Positions 54,492 to 62,671 of a stretch of 64,000 nt of DNA are shown here, in pieces. Source of the DNA: an uncultured Gammaproteobacteria bacterium (GTDB lineage Bacteria; Pseudomonadota; Gammaproteobacteria; UBA6429; Thiohalophilaceae); the NCBI GenBank assembly GCA_937967995.1, contig CALBTB010000009.1:248001-312000 (forward strand), written 5' to 3'. The notes under the pieces are model-generated. The model worked only from the letters and a program-made list of their open reading frames with translations, did not search any database and was not told the origin of the DNA. Position numbers and translations under genes: made by a program. The stretch's first letter is position 1. Every line of letters starts with the position of its first letter.

Positions 54492-55610
54492 TTAGAGACA
54501 AAGTTCGACGGCTTTTTGAATACGGTCAGTATCCATATAAAAATGCGGAGATAAGCGGATACCACCGCCACGTTGCGCGCATATGACCTTATTCTTACTC
54601 AGTTCTTTAAACAGGGTGGCTGTGTCATGCTGGCGGTGTCGAAAAGTGGTAATGCCCGACAGTCGTGAGGGTTCAGCGTTGGAAATCAGTGCCAGATTAG
54701 GGTTTGATTGAATGCAGTCCATGAGAAATTGAGTCAGTTCCAGCAGTTTTGCCTCAATCGCGGCCATACCAAACTCAAGAATCACCGACAAGCTGGCATT
54801 CAGCCCATGAATGCCCAGCATATTGGGACTACCACATTCAAAACGCCGTGCCGATCTGGCGGGTTGCCAGTCCAGGCTGTCGTAATCCGTGGGATTTTCC
54901 ATCATGTGCCAGCCATACTGGTTAAGCTTCAGTCGATCTCGTAAATCGGCGCGACAGTAAAACACAGCAACGCCTTCGGGCCCCAGCATCCATTTATGCC
55001 CATCGGCCATGACAAAGTCGGCTTGCACGGCCTGTGCATCAAAGGCGAGTGCACCAAGGCTCTGGATGGCATCGACACAAAACAGGATCTTCCTTTGCTG
55101 ACAAAATTCACCCAGTCGCGCAAGGTCCATCCGCAAACCGCTGGCATACTGAACTGAGCTACTGGATAAAAGGCGAGTACGTTGATCGGTTGCCGCGATC
55201 AAGTCATGTTCAGGATCCAGGCTGGTTGAAAAATCCACAAAGCGTGTCTCGACGCCGTAGCGGGCGAGCGACTGCCAAACAACCCGGTTAGACGGAAATT
55301 CCTGCTGGCAAATGACGATATTGTCACCCGCTTGCCAGTCCAGACCATGTGCAACGATAGACAAGGCCTCTGATGTATTTTTCAGCAGAGCAATATCATC
55401 TACCGAAGGTGCATTGATCAATCGCTGCAATTTTTCACGAAGTTGTTGTTCAACCTGGACCCAGGTCGGATAGTTACTCGCACCCTGATGAAGGTTTTCC
55501 TGCGCAAAATCCGTAATCGCCTTGACGGTTCTCGCGGGCCAGGGTGCGACGGCCGCGTGATTGAGATAAATAATGTCTTCGTCCAGTTTAAATTCGGAAA
55601 GCAGGTTCAT
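54492..55610 (-). CDS. class-V aminotransferase (cysteine desulfurase-like fold)
   Basis: The ATG at 55610 (MNLLSEFKLDEDIIYLNHAA) is chosen from the family N-terminus, giving 372 residues. The PLP lysine lies in 'VMADGHKWMLGPEGV'. The C-terminus has 'KVICAQRGGGIRLSPHFY', typical of isopenicillin-N-epimerase/kynureninase-like class-V enzymes. The SufS/IscS active-site cysteine loop is not convincingly present, so cysteine desulfurase activity is unproven. It stands alone between fadE and the nasT-like gene. The 202 bases before nasT hold no recognised feature. Confidence 0.87.
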   Translation of the reverse strand: MNLLSEFKLDEDIIYLNHAAVAPWPARTVKAITDFAQENLHQGASNYPTWVQVEQQLREKLQRLINAPSVDDIALLKNTSEALSIVAHGLDWQAGDNIVICQQEFPSNRVVWQSLARYGVETRFVDFSTSLDPEHDLIAATDQRTRLLSSSSVQYASGLRMDLARLGEFCQQRKILFCVDAIQSLGALAFDAQAVQADFVMADGHKWMLGPEGVAVFYCRADLRDRLKLNQYGWHMMENPTDYDSLDWQPARSARRFECGSPNMLGIHGLNASLSVILEFGMAAIEAKLLELTQFLMDCIQSNPNLALISNAEPSRLSGITTFRHRQHDTATLFKELSKNKVICAQRGGGIRLSPHFYMDTDRIQKAVELCL

Positions 55611-55812
55611 GCGCCACACTATAACACTGCCATGAAGTTGCGCAATCATAGTGCAAGTAAGTCGGCCTCGGCGCCAAAAGTTAGCAACCTGATTCAGCGT
55701 GGTGCGCCGGGTTTCCGTAACAGGTTGATTTTTATGATTGTTCGGTATGTGGCACTAAAATTGCTCAAAGCAGATACAAGTACGTAATGAATGCTACAAA
55801 AGAACGCTATCG

Positions 55813-56409
55813 ATGCCCGCAAAGCAGCAGGAACAACTGAAAATACTGGTCGTTGGTGAAACAGATGCCATGGCAGGAATGATGATTGAATCACTACAAC
55901 AGGCTGGTCATGTACCGGTCGGTTCAATTTCACCCGCTGATGACATCGTATCTAATGTCAATGCGGGTAATGTCGACGTAGTAATTGCTTATATGGAGCA
56001 AACAAACCTGGCCTTCATGAACCAGATTTACATGCTGAATCAGGAAACACCCAGACCGGTCATCATCTTCACGGAAAAAAGTGAATCAGAACTGATTAAA
56101 GGTGCGGTCCAGGCCGGGGTCAGTGCATTTGTTGTCGATGGCTACTCGCATCACCGCATTGGCCCAATTCTGGAACTGGCTGTTGCACGCTTCAGGGAGG
56201 AACGTTCTTTACGTGATGAACTGCAGGAGACGAAAACCCGGCTTGATGAACGTAAGGTGATCGAAAAAGCCAAAGGCATTATTATGAGCAAACGTCATCT
56301 TGATGAAGACGATGCCTACAAGGCTTTAAGAAAACTGGCTATGGACAGGAATCAGAAAATTGCCGATGTAGCAAGAGACGTGATCAGTGTTTCGACACTG
56401 TTAAATTAA
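55813..56409 (+). CDS. nasT: NasT-like ANTAR antiterminator with degenerate receiver
   Basis: The 198-residue protein has an N-terminal receiver-like domain ('LKILVVGETDAMAGMMIESL') and a C-terminal ANTAR RNA-binding domain (about 138-195, 'KAKGIIMSKRHLDEDDAYKALRKLAMDRNQ'). At the usual phospho-acceptor position, 'DVVIAYMEQ' has tyrosine where aspartate is expected, so control by phosphorylation is unlikely. NasT proteins bind leader RNA and prevent termination before nitrate-assimilation genes, and are held inactive by the nitrate sensor NasS. No separate nasS is seen here. Both terminator-bearing leaders, at 56410 and 61100, are likely targets. Confidence 0.9.
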   Translation: MPAKQQEQLKILVVGETDAMAGMMIESLQQAGHVPVGSISPADDIVSNVNAGNVDVVIAYMEQTNLAFMNQIYMLNQETPRPVIIFTEKSESELIKGAVQAGVSAFVVDGYSHHRIGPILELAVARFREERSLRDELQETKTRLDERKVIEKAKGIIMSKRHLDEDDAYKALRKLAMDRNQKIADVARDVISVSTLLN

Positions 56410-56504
56410 CGAACATATTATTTACGCGGGGAACAACGCCGCTCCCGCAACAGGCAAAGGCGCCAACATGACAGATTAATTTCTGTTGTGTTGGCGCTTT
56501 TTTT
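56410..56504 (+). promoter_or_regulatory. nas-type leader with terminator, probable NasT target
   Basis: The segment between nasT and the oxidoreductase ends in a 16-bp stem (left arm 56460-56475, hexaloop TTAATT 56476-56481, right arm 56482-56497, two G-U pairs) followed by seven T. The terminator ends 11 bases before the next ATG, so it must be read through for the operon to be expressed. Upstream GCGGG/CCCGC (56426-56430, 56444-56448) and CGCC/GGCG complementarity could form the alternative ANTAR-bound fold. Exact hexaloop hairpins were not proved. Confidence 0.82.
56460..56504 (+). terminator. intrinsic leader terminator (attenuator)
   Basis: A continuous 16-bp stem, six-base loop and T7 tract form a very strong intrinsic terminator. 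It could terminate the nasT transcript and also act as the conditional barrier to the oxidoreductase operon. Confidence 0.92.
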
Positions 56505-56515
56505 ATGGAGAAAAC

Positions 56516-58507
56516 ATGAGCGTTGCAGCCAAAGAAATAAGCAATCAAATTTCACTTGCCGCTTTAAAGCCGTCAATTATTATCGTCGGCACCGGGCCGG
56601 TCGGTATGAAAGCGCTGAAATCCATTATAAAGCATGGCAACTACGAGACTATCCGTATATTTGGTGATGAACCCTGGCTGCCGTATAACAGAGTCAAGTT
56701 ATCTTCTTTTCTTGCTGGGGATATTGAATATAAAGACATTCAGGATGAGTTCAGCATACCTGATTCATCGAATATCATTGAACATCATAATTGCGAAATA
56801 ACCAGAATTGATAGAATCAATAAGCTGGTTATCGACGAGTACGGTGAGAGTTATAAATATTCTCATCTGATTCTTGCCACCGGCTCGCGCCCGCATGTTC
56901 CAAATGTAGAAGGTACACATTTGCAACGTGTGTACACATTTCGTGACATGTCGGACACAAATCACCTGATGGCAAGACAGGTATCGAGCCGATCAACCGT
57001 GGTTGTCGGGGGTGGCCTGCTAGGCCTTGAAGCCGCACGTGCCATGACACGCCAGCATACCAAAGTCACCATCATCGACCATTCAAACCGGCTCATGAGT
57101 AACCAGCTCGACGATGGTGCATCTGAATATCTCAGGGAACATATTTTATCTTTAGGTATTCATGTCTATCTCGGAAACGGAGTCAAACGCTTGCTTGGCG
57201 AAACAAATGTCAGCGGCGTAGAGATGTTAAACGGTAAGGTCGTGGAGTGTGACACGGTCATTTTTTCAACCGGCATTGTGCCTAATTTTGAACTGGCGCG
57301 TGAGGCGAAACTGAGCATCGGCAGAGGCATAAGAGTGAACAATGCCATGCGAACAACAGATGATGATATTTATGCCATTGGTGAATGCGCAGAACATAAC
57401 GGCAAGATATTTGGCCTGGTATCCCCCGGTCTCGAACAGGCCGAAGTGGCTGTACACAGTATATTTGGCATTAAAACAAACTATTCAGGATCAATTTGCG
57501 CCACCCAGCTTAAGGTTGTCGGGATATCAATTTTCAGCATGGGCCAGGTTGGTGAAGAAGAGAATAAACGCGAGTTAACCGAGCACGTCTATCAAAATTC
57601 AAATAAAACGATTTATCGAAAAATCGTACTCAGGCAGGGTCGGATTGTCGGTGCGATTGCCGTCGGTGATTTTCCATCAAAAAGTCGGTTACAGGAAGCG
57701 ATACAGAAGAAACGTCGCATCTGGCCATGGCAGGTTTCCGTGTTCCTTAAACAGGGCGAACTGTGGTCACCTGAAAAAGTAAAACACATACAGCAATGGC
57801 CTGCTGGCGCCATCATCTGTAACTGCATGAATGTCACGAGAGGAGAATGCAGCAAGGCGATTGCATCAGGCAACCGTTCGATAGAAACGCTGAGGGCTGC
57901 AACAAACGCATCCAGCGTGTGTGGTAATTGCCAGCCACTGTTAATGGAATTGCTTGGGGATAAACCACGCCTGGAAAAGCTAAACAGTGCGAAATCCCTG
58001 TTTGTTATATCCATATTTGCATTGGCCGCTGTCCTGGCTGCATATCTTCTATCGCCGTTATCCTATCTGGAAACTGTTAATACCACTTTCAATTACGACA
58101 TCCTGTGGCGCGATAACATCCTTAAACAGGTGAGCGGATACAGCATCCTCGGCCTGTCGATACTCGCAATTTTGATTTCTTTAATAAAGCGCATGAAAGT
58201 GATCAGGTTCATGGATTTCGCAAAGTGGCGTTACCTGCATGTCTTACTGGGATTACTGGCAATCGCGGCAATATTTTCGCACACAGGATTCAGGCTTGGT
58301 GAAAATTCAAACCTGTGGCTGATGATGCCGTTCCTCGCGCTAATCCTTGTTGGATCGTTAACTACTTTGTTCATGCTTTATCAGCACAAGATGGACGCCG
58401 CACTAGCCGGCAATATTCGTAGCTCACTGATATGGGCGCATATTGTCAGCTTCTGGCCAATACCTGCATTGCTAGGCATGCATATTGTTAAAACATATTA
58501 TTTTTGA
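56516..58507 (+). CDS. NirB-like FAD oxidoreductase with BFD [2Fe-2S] domain fused to a di-heme membrane module
   Basis: The start is the ATG at 56516 after TGGAGA; 663 residues. The N-terminal pyridine-nucleotide-disulfide reductase part has 'IIVGTGPVGMKALKSI' and 'VVVGGGLLGLEAARAM' (FAD and NAD(P)H sites) and NirB-like 'IYAIGECAEHNGKIFGLV'. A BFD-type [2Fe-2S] domain follows with C435-x-C437 and C469-xx-C472. The C-terminal 170 residues hold about five membrane helices. Two of them carry His575/His589 and His642/His656, spaced 13-14 residues as in ferric-reductase or b561-type di-heme cytochromes b. The siroheme half of NirB is missing, so it is not a nitrite reductase. Electron export from NAD(P)H to the periplasm is inferred. 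Confidence 0.85.
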   Translation: MSVAAKEISNQISLAALKPSIIIVGTGPVGMKALKSIIKHGNYETIRIFGDEPWLPYNRVKLSSFLAGDIEYKDIQDEFSIPDSSNIIEHHNCEITRIDRINKLVIDEYGESYKYSHLILATGSRPHVPNVEGTHLQRVYTFRDMSDTNHLMARQVSSRSTVVVGGGLLGLEAARAMTRQHTKVTIIDHSNRLMSNQLDDGASEYLREHILSLGIHVYLGNGVKRLLGETNVSGVEMLNGKVVECDTVIFSTGIVPNFELAREAKLSIGRGIRVNNAMRTTDDDIYAIGECAEHNGKIFGLVSPGLEQAEVAVHSIFGIKTNYSGSICATQLKVVGISIFSMGQVGEEENKRELTEHVYQNSNKTIYRKIVLRQGRIVGAIAVGDFPSKSRLQEAIQKKRRIWPWQVSVFLKQGELWSPEKVKHIQQWPAGAIICNCMNVTRGECSKAIASGNRSIETLRAATNASSVCGNCQPLLMELLGDKPRLEKLNSAKSLFVISIFALAAVLAAYLLSPLSYLETVNTTFNYDILWRDNILKQVSGYSILGLSILAILISLIKRMKVIRFMDFAKWRYLHVLLGLLAIAAIFSHTGFRLGENSNLWLMMPFLALILVGSLTTLFMLYQHKMDAALAGNIRSSLIWAHIVSFWPIPALLGMHIVKTYYF

Positions 58508-58519
58508 TTGAGTGAGAGA

Positions 58520-59887
58520 ATGTTTACAAATAAAGCAGCCTGGTTTTTCTGGCTGATTATCACGATTGGACTGGTCATATATCTGGTTATGCAGTTAAAC
58601 AGCAAAGACAAAACAGTTTTTTTACCTGGCAAGACAAGCCACGGCCACCATCAGATTGAAATGGCTTGCAGCGCTTGTCACACGGACGCGTTCGGCGGGA
58701 AAGACGTATTACAGAATGCCTGTATGAGTTGTCATGGCGAGGAGCTAAAAATCGCGGATGATTCTCATCCGAAATCAAAATTCACCGATCCAAGAAATGC
58801 AGATCGAGTGACAAAACTGGATGCCCGCGCATGTATAACCTGTCATGTCGAGCATCAGGAGGAAATCACGCTGGCAATGGGCGTTACTGTACCGGAAGAT
58901 TTTTGTTTCAAATGCCATGAGGATGTGGCTGAGGAAAGGCCAAGCCATGCCGGACTGGATTTTTACAGTTGCGCGACAGCAGGATGTCACAATTTCCACG
59001 ACAACCGCGCTTTATATGAAGATTTTCTTGAAAAGCATCTGGGGCAACCAACCGTCCTGGATGAGGCCAAAGTTACAAGCAAATCCGAACTACAACAATA
59101 TTTACTGATTGTTGACTACCCAATTGCACAGTATCCGATCAAACAACTCAATAAGAATGATATCGATGCACCGTCAGAGGCGGCGAAAAATCAGGATATA
59201 AACCGCGACTGGTTGGAAACGGCACACGCAGAGGCGGGAGTCAATTGCACGGCCTGTCATACAACAAAAACTGAATCTAACCAGACGACCTGGACAGACA
59301 AGCCGACACATGAGGCGTGTGCGACCTGCCATAAACCAGAGCAAGATGGTTTTCTTGCAGGTAAACATGGCATGCGCCTGGCACAGAATCTGACGCCGAT
59401 GAAGCCTGCTTTGGCAAAAATTGAAATGAAAGCAGACGCGCACGATAAAGAAATGACTTGCATATCGTGCCATTCATCGCACCGGTTTGATATAAAACAG
59501 GCCGCCGTCGCGTCCTGTTTGAGTTGTCACAATGACCAACACAGTCTTTCGTATAAAAAATCACTGCATTATGTGCTCTGGCAGAAAGAAATTGCAGGAC
59601 AGGCAAAGGATAGTAGTGGCGTCTCTTGCGCAACCTGTCATATGCCACGCATCACTCACAAGAAAGGTGAAGCAAGAGTCGTCATATCTCAGCACAACCA
59701 GAATGACAACCTGAGGCCAAATGAAAAAATGTTACGCAGTGTCTGTATGAGCTGTCATGGTCTTGAGTTTTCTATCGATGCATTGGCCGATACCGGCCTC
59801 ATCAAAAACAATTTTTCTTCGTCACCAGGAATTCATGTCGAAAGCATGGATATGGTACGCAAGCGTGTACAGGAAAAATCCAATTAG
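58520..59887 (+). CDS. membrane-anchored multiheme cytochrome c (about 11 heme sites)
   Basis: The ATG at 58520 is preferred; a TTG at 58508 directly abuts the preceding stop. The 455-residue protein has one N-terminal helix (about 6-24) as signal anchor. Ten CXXCH motifs (CSACH, CMSCH, CITCH, CFKCH, CTACH, CATCH, CISCH, CLSCH, CATCH, CMSCH) are present, plus one unusual CX4CH ('CATAGCH') between the fourth and fifth. No CXXCK of NrfA-type nitrite reductase occurs. It follows the membrane oxidoreductase directly and is likely its periplasmic electron acceptor. Substrate unknown. Confidence 0.88.
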   Translation: MFTNKAAWFFWLIITIGLVIYLVMQLNSKDKTVFLPGKTSHGHHQIEMACSACHTDAFGGKDVLQNACMSCHGEELKIADDSHPKSKFTDPRNADRVTKLDARACITCHVEHQEEITLAMGVTVPEDFCFKCHEDVAEERPSHAGLDFYSCATAGCHNFHDNRALYEDFLEKHLGQPTVLDEAKVTSKSELQQYLLIVDYPIAQYPIKQLNKNDIDAPSEAAKNQDINRDWLETAHAEAGVNCTACHTTKTESNQTTWTDKPTHEACATCHKPEQDGFLAGKHGMRLAQNLTPMKPALAKIEMKADAHDKEMTCISCHSSHRFDIKQAAVASCLSCHNDQHSLSYKKSLHYVLWQKEIAGQAKDSSGVSCATCHMPRITHKKGEARVVISQHNQNDNLRPNEKMLRSVCMSCHGLEFSIDALADTGLIKNNFSSSPGIHVESMDMVRKRVQEKSN

Positions 59888-59922
59888 TTTGATTATTAGT
59901 CACTTTACTGAAGGAGAGTAAC

Positions 59923-60495
59923 ATGAAAAAGCAGACAATCATCTTGGCAGCCAGCATTGTGTCATCGGTTATTTTAGCCGGTTGTGGTGGCGGAAAGTCT
60001 GGCGGTATTGAACCAAAAGAAATGGCAGATGCATTGCACAGTGTCATGGAAGCAGATCGCACCGTTTACACGCGATTGATCATCAACCGTCTGGCCAAGG
60101 AAGAAAAGGTTATCAAGGCATCTGAGCACTGGAAAGACGAGAAGGCTCTGGTTTTGCCTGCCCAGATGTTTCGTTATGGTGCAGAGCGTGTGGCAGAAAA
60201 GGGAGCGCCTTTTAGTTATTCATTGTTGTCAGAGTGGCCTGTCAACAAACAGAACAAGCCCAAGACTGACATTGAGAAAAAAGGACTGACCTATATTGCC
60301 GAAAACCCGGGTAAAAACTTCTATGGCGAAGAAGAACTGGGAGGCACCAAATACTTCACTGCCATCTATCCCGATGTGGCTGTTGCGCCAGCATGTGTAT
60401 CGTGTCATAACGAACACAAGGATACACCTCGCACAGATTTTAAAATCGGTGATGTCATGGGCGGCGTAGTTATTCGTATACCTGTCAAAAGTTAA
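59923..60495 (+). CDS. DUF3365 (Tll0287-like) heme lipoprotein
   Basis: The 190-residue precursor has a lipoprotein signal ending 'VILAGC' (lipid-modified Cys21). The C-terminal part has a single heme c motif 'CVSCHNEHKDTPRTDF' and 'GDVMGGVVIRIPV', typical of DUF3365/Tll0287-like domains, which are redox or gas-binding sensors with an unusual c-type heme. It is 35 bases after the multiheme cytochrome and should face the periplasm. AAGGAGAG precedes the ATG. Confidence 0.88.
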   Translation: MKKQTIILAASIVSSVILAGCGGGKSGGIEPKEMADALHSVMEADRTVYTRLIINRLAKEEKVIKASEHWKDEKALVLPAQMFRYGAERVAEKGAPFSYSLLSEWPVNKQNKPKTDIEKKGLTYIAENPGKNFYGEEELGGTKYFTAIYPDVAVAPACVSCHNEHKDTPRTDFKIGDVMGGVVIRIPVKS

Positions 60496-60513
60496 CTCAA
60501 AGGAGGAATGAAA

Positions 60514-60930
60514 ATGACACCTGCACAAGTAAAACTTGTCACCGATACCTGGGCCAAAGTGAAACCGATTTCTGATAAAGCTGCAGAATTATTTTACGGT
60601 AAATTGTTTGAACTGGATCCCTCGCTTGAATCAATGTTCACAAGCGACATGGCTGAACAGGGCAGAAAATTAATGGCCATGATCAACACGGCGGTGAATG
60701 GTTTGAATAATCTGGATGCCATCGTGCCAGCCGTACAGGACCTCGGAAAACGGCATGTCGGTTACGGTGTGAAAGATGAACACTATGATACTGTCGGTGC
60801 CGCATTACTCTGGACCCTCGAACAGGGACTGGGTGATGCATTTACACCGGATGTCAAACAGGCCTGGACGGATACCTATGTCTTATTGGCGACAACCATG
60901 AAGGATGCAGCAGCCAGCGAAGCGGCCTGA
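60514..60930 (+). CDS. single-domain globin (flavohemoglobin/Vitreoscilla type)
   Basis: The ATG at 60514 is chosen, since AGGAGG (60501-60506) is seven bases upstream; the ATG at 60508 is too close. The 138-residue protein aligns with the globin domain of flavohemoglobins: distal glutamine about Q49 ('MAEQGRKLMAMI') and proximal histidine about H81 ('GKRHVGYGV'). No reductase domain is attached. NO dioxygenation or scavenging is the likely role, with electrons from an external reductase. It ends the operon. Confidence 0.92.
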   Translation: MTPAQVKLVTDTWAKVKPISDKAAELFYGKLFELDPSLESMFTSDMAEQGRKLMAMINTAVNGLNNLDAIVPAVQDLGKRHVGYGVKDEHYDTVGAALLWTLEQGLGDAFTPDVKQAWTDTYVLLATTMKDAAASEAA

Positions 60931-60956
60931 ACCACACAAGTTCCGTCATACACTCG

Positions 60957-60989
60957 AAAACAGCCCGTTGTCTGACACGGGCTGTTTTT
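60957..60989 (+). terminator. intrinsic terminator after the globin gene
   Basis: CAGCCCGT (60961-60968) pairs with ACGGGCTG (60977-60984) around an 8-base loop, with flanking A and T runs extending the stem, then TTTTT. It closes the oxidoreductase-cytochrome-globin unit. Confidence 0.9.
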
Positions 60990-61256
60990 GTTTGCACGAT
61001 AATGGTCATTCAAGTTAACAATGCCCCATATAAATGCACTTTAAAAGAGCGTCGATCCTGTGCATTTTCGTGCACCCAATCGAATAGCCATAATAATACC
61101 ATTAATATCAACGAGTTAAGATATTCCTAATATTCTGGCACAGGCATTGCAATTACTCAGGTGAATTTGGGTAACGGCGCCCGCAGACAGGAAATTTTTG
61201 CATTTCTTGTGTGTGGGCGTTTTTTTTGACTTAATTAATTGATCGATGAGGTTGAT
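60990..61256 (+). promoter_or_regulatory. nrt promoter and nas-type leader with terminator
   Basis: This 267-base stretch has no gene. Its second half resembles the leader at 56410: it contains a GGTAACGGCGCCC-like segment and then a strong terminator (61178-61227) ending 29 bases before the nrtA ATG. A weak stem (AGATATT/AATATTCT) lies near 61119. NasT-dependent antitermination is inferred from the parallel structure. No sure -35/-10 boxes or NtrC/sigma-54 site were identified. Confidence 0.75.
61178..61227 (+). terminator. intrinsic leader terminator before nrtA
   Basis: The left arm 61178-61195 and right arm 61202-61219 form 17 of 18 possible pairs (one G-G mismatch, two or more G-U) with hexaloop TTTTGC, followed by eight T. 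Position directly upstream of the nrtA ribosome site marks it as an attenuator. Confidence 0.9.
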
Positions 61257-62654
61257 ATGAACATGCATTGTGTGGGGATGAAACAACGTATTCATCAAAT
61301 GTGGTTCGTCCTGTTGGGCTTGATGCTGAGCCTGATGATTCTGGTATCCGACAAGGCTTTCGCTGCAGTTGGCGACCCGGAAAAAGAGGAACTGAAGTTT
61401 GGATTTATTAAATTAACCGACATGGCACCACTGGCCATTGCCTATGAAAAGGGGTACTTCGAAGACGAAGGGCTGTATGTCACGCTCGAGCCCCAGGCAA
61501 ACTGGAAAGTATTACTGGATCGCGTGATCGATGGTGAGCTGGATGGCGCGCACATGCTGGCCGGGCAGCCACTTGGTGCGACCATTGGTTTTGGTACCAA
61601 GGCGCATGTGATCACAGCGTTCAGCATGGATCTGAACGGTAATGGTATTACCGTATCCAATGACATATGGGCACAAATGAAGAAACTGGTGCCGCACAAG
61701 GATGGTAAACCTGTCCATCCCATCAAGGCCGATTACCTGAAACCCATCGTTGAAAAATACAAGGCAGAAGGCAAGCCTTTCAAAATGGGAATGGTATTCC
61801 CGGTATCCACACACAACTATGAATTACGTTACTGGCTTGCCGCAGGTGGTATTCATCCTGGCTTCTATGCGCCGCACAAAGGCGATATCAGCGGTCAGAT
61901 CAAGGCCGATGCATTACTATCCGTTACACCACCACCACAAATGCCCGCAACGCTTGAGGCCGGTACAATTTATGGCTATTGCGTTGGTGAACCCTGGAAC
62001 CAGCAGGCTGTGTTCAAGGGAATTGGCGTACCGGTTATCACCGATTACGAAATCTGGAAAGATAATCCTGAAAAAGTATTCGGTGTCAGCAAGGCCTGGG
62101 CGGACAAATATCCTAACACGCATATTCGTGTCGTTAAGGCACTGATTCGTGCAGCTGACTGGCTGGACAAGGACAACAACAAGAACCGCCCTGAAGCAGT
62201 AAAAATTCTTTCCAAGAGCCAGTATGTTGGTGCAGATTATGACGTTATTGCAAACAGCATGACCGGTACCTTTGAGTACGAAAAAGGCGACAAGCGCCCC
62301 GTGCCGGATTTCAATGTTTTCTTCCGTTATTACGCCACATACCCGTATTACAGTGATGCGATCTGGTACCTGACCCAGATGCGCCGCTGGGGACAAATTT
62401 CGGATCATAAACCGGACAACTGGTACAAGGACATCGCTAAAAAAGTATATCGTCCTGATATCTATGCACAGGCTGCCAAAGAGTTGATTAAAGAAGGCAA
62501 ACTGGCTGCCAAAGACTTTCCGGACTTTGAAAAAGAAACCGGATTCCGTAAACCTCAGACACATTTCATTGATGGCATTACCTATGACGGCACCAAGCCC
62601 AATGACTATCTGAAGAAGTTTCCGATTGGTTTAAAAGGTAAAGACAAGATTTAA
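61257..62654 (+). CDS. nrtA: NrtA/CmpA-family ABC transporter substrate-binding protein
   Basis: The start is the ATG at 61257 after GAGG (61248-61251); 465 residues. A signal peptide ends about 'SDKAFA'. The mature part has the NrtA/NasF/SsuA-like pattern 'LKFGFIKLTDMAPLAIAYEKGYFEDEGL', 'GAHMLAGQPLGATIGFG' and 'GYCVGEPWNQQAVF'. NrtA-type proteins bind nitrate or nitrite, CmpA binds bicarbonate. The nas-type leader and NasT favour nitrate or nitrite. The permease follows after 17 bases. Confidence 0.92.
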   Translation: MNMHCVGMKQRIHQMWFVLLGLMLSLMILVSDKAFAAVGDPEKEELKFGFIKLTDMAPLAIAYEKGYFEDEGLYVTLEPQANWKVLLDRVIDGELDGAHMLAGQPLGATIGFGTKAHVITAFSMDLNGNGITVSNDIWAQMKKLVPHKDGKPVHPIKADYLKPIVEKYKAEGKPFKMGMVFPVSTHNYELRYWLAAGGIHPGFYAPHKGDISGQIKADALLSVTPPPQMPATLEAGTIYGYCVGEPWNQQAVFKGIGVPVITDYEIWKDNPEKVFGVSKAWADKYPNTHIRVVKALIRAADWLDKDNNKNRPEAVKILSKSQYVGADYDVIANSMTGTFEYEKGDKRPVPDFNVFFRYYATYPYYSDAIWYLTQMRRWGQISDHKPDNWYKDIAKKVYRPDIYAQAAKELIKEGKLAAKDFPDFEKETGFRKPQTHFIDGITYDGTKPNDYLKKFPIGLKGKDKI

Positions 62655-62671
62655 TTTTTAATGAGGGTTGA

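Noticed and set aside
54492..55610. SufS/IscS cysteine desulfurase feeding the Dsr pathway
   Set aside because: The fold is class V, but the catalytic cysteine loop of desulfurases is not convincing and the gene is not linked to sulfur genes.
56516..58507. Assimilatory nitrite reductase NirB
   Set aside because: The FAD and BFD domains are NirB-like, but the siroheme/[4Fe-4S] reductase domain is absent and replaced by membrane helices.
58520..59887. NrfA or octaheme nitrite reductase
   Set aside because: There is no CXXCK catalytic heme motif, and heme number and arrangement differ.
60990..61177. Small gene or sRNA in the gap before nrtA
   Set aside because: No ORF with a ribosome site was seen; the features fit a promoter plus attenuator leader.
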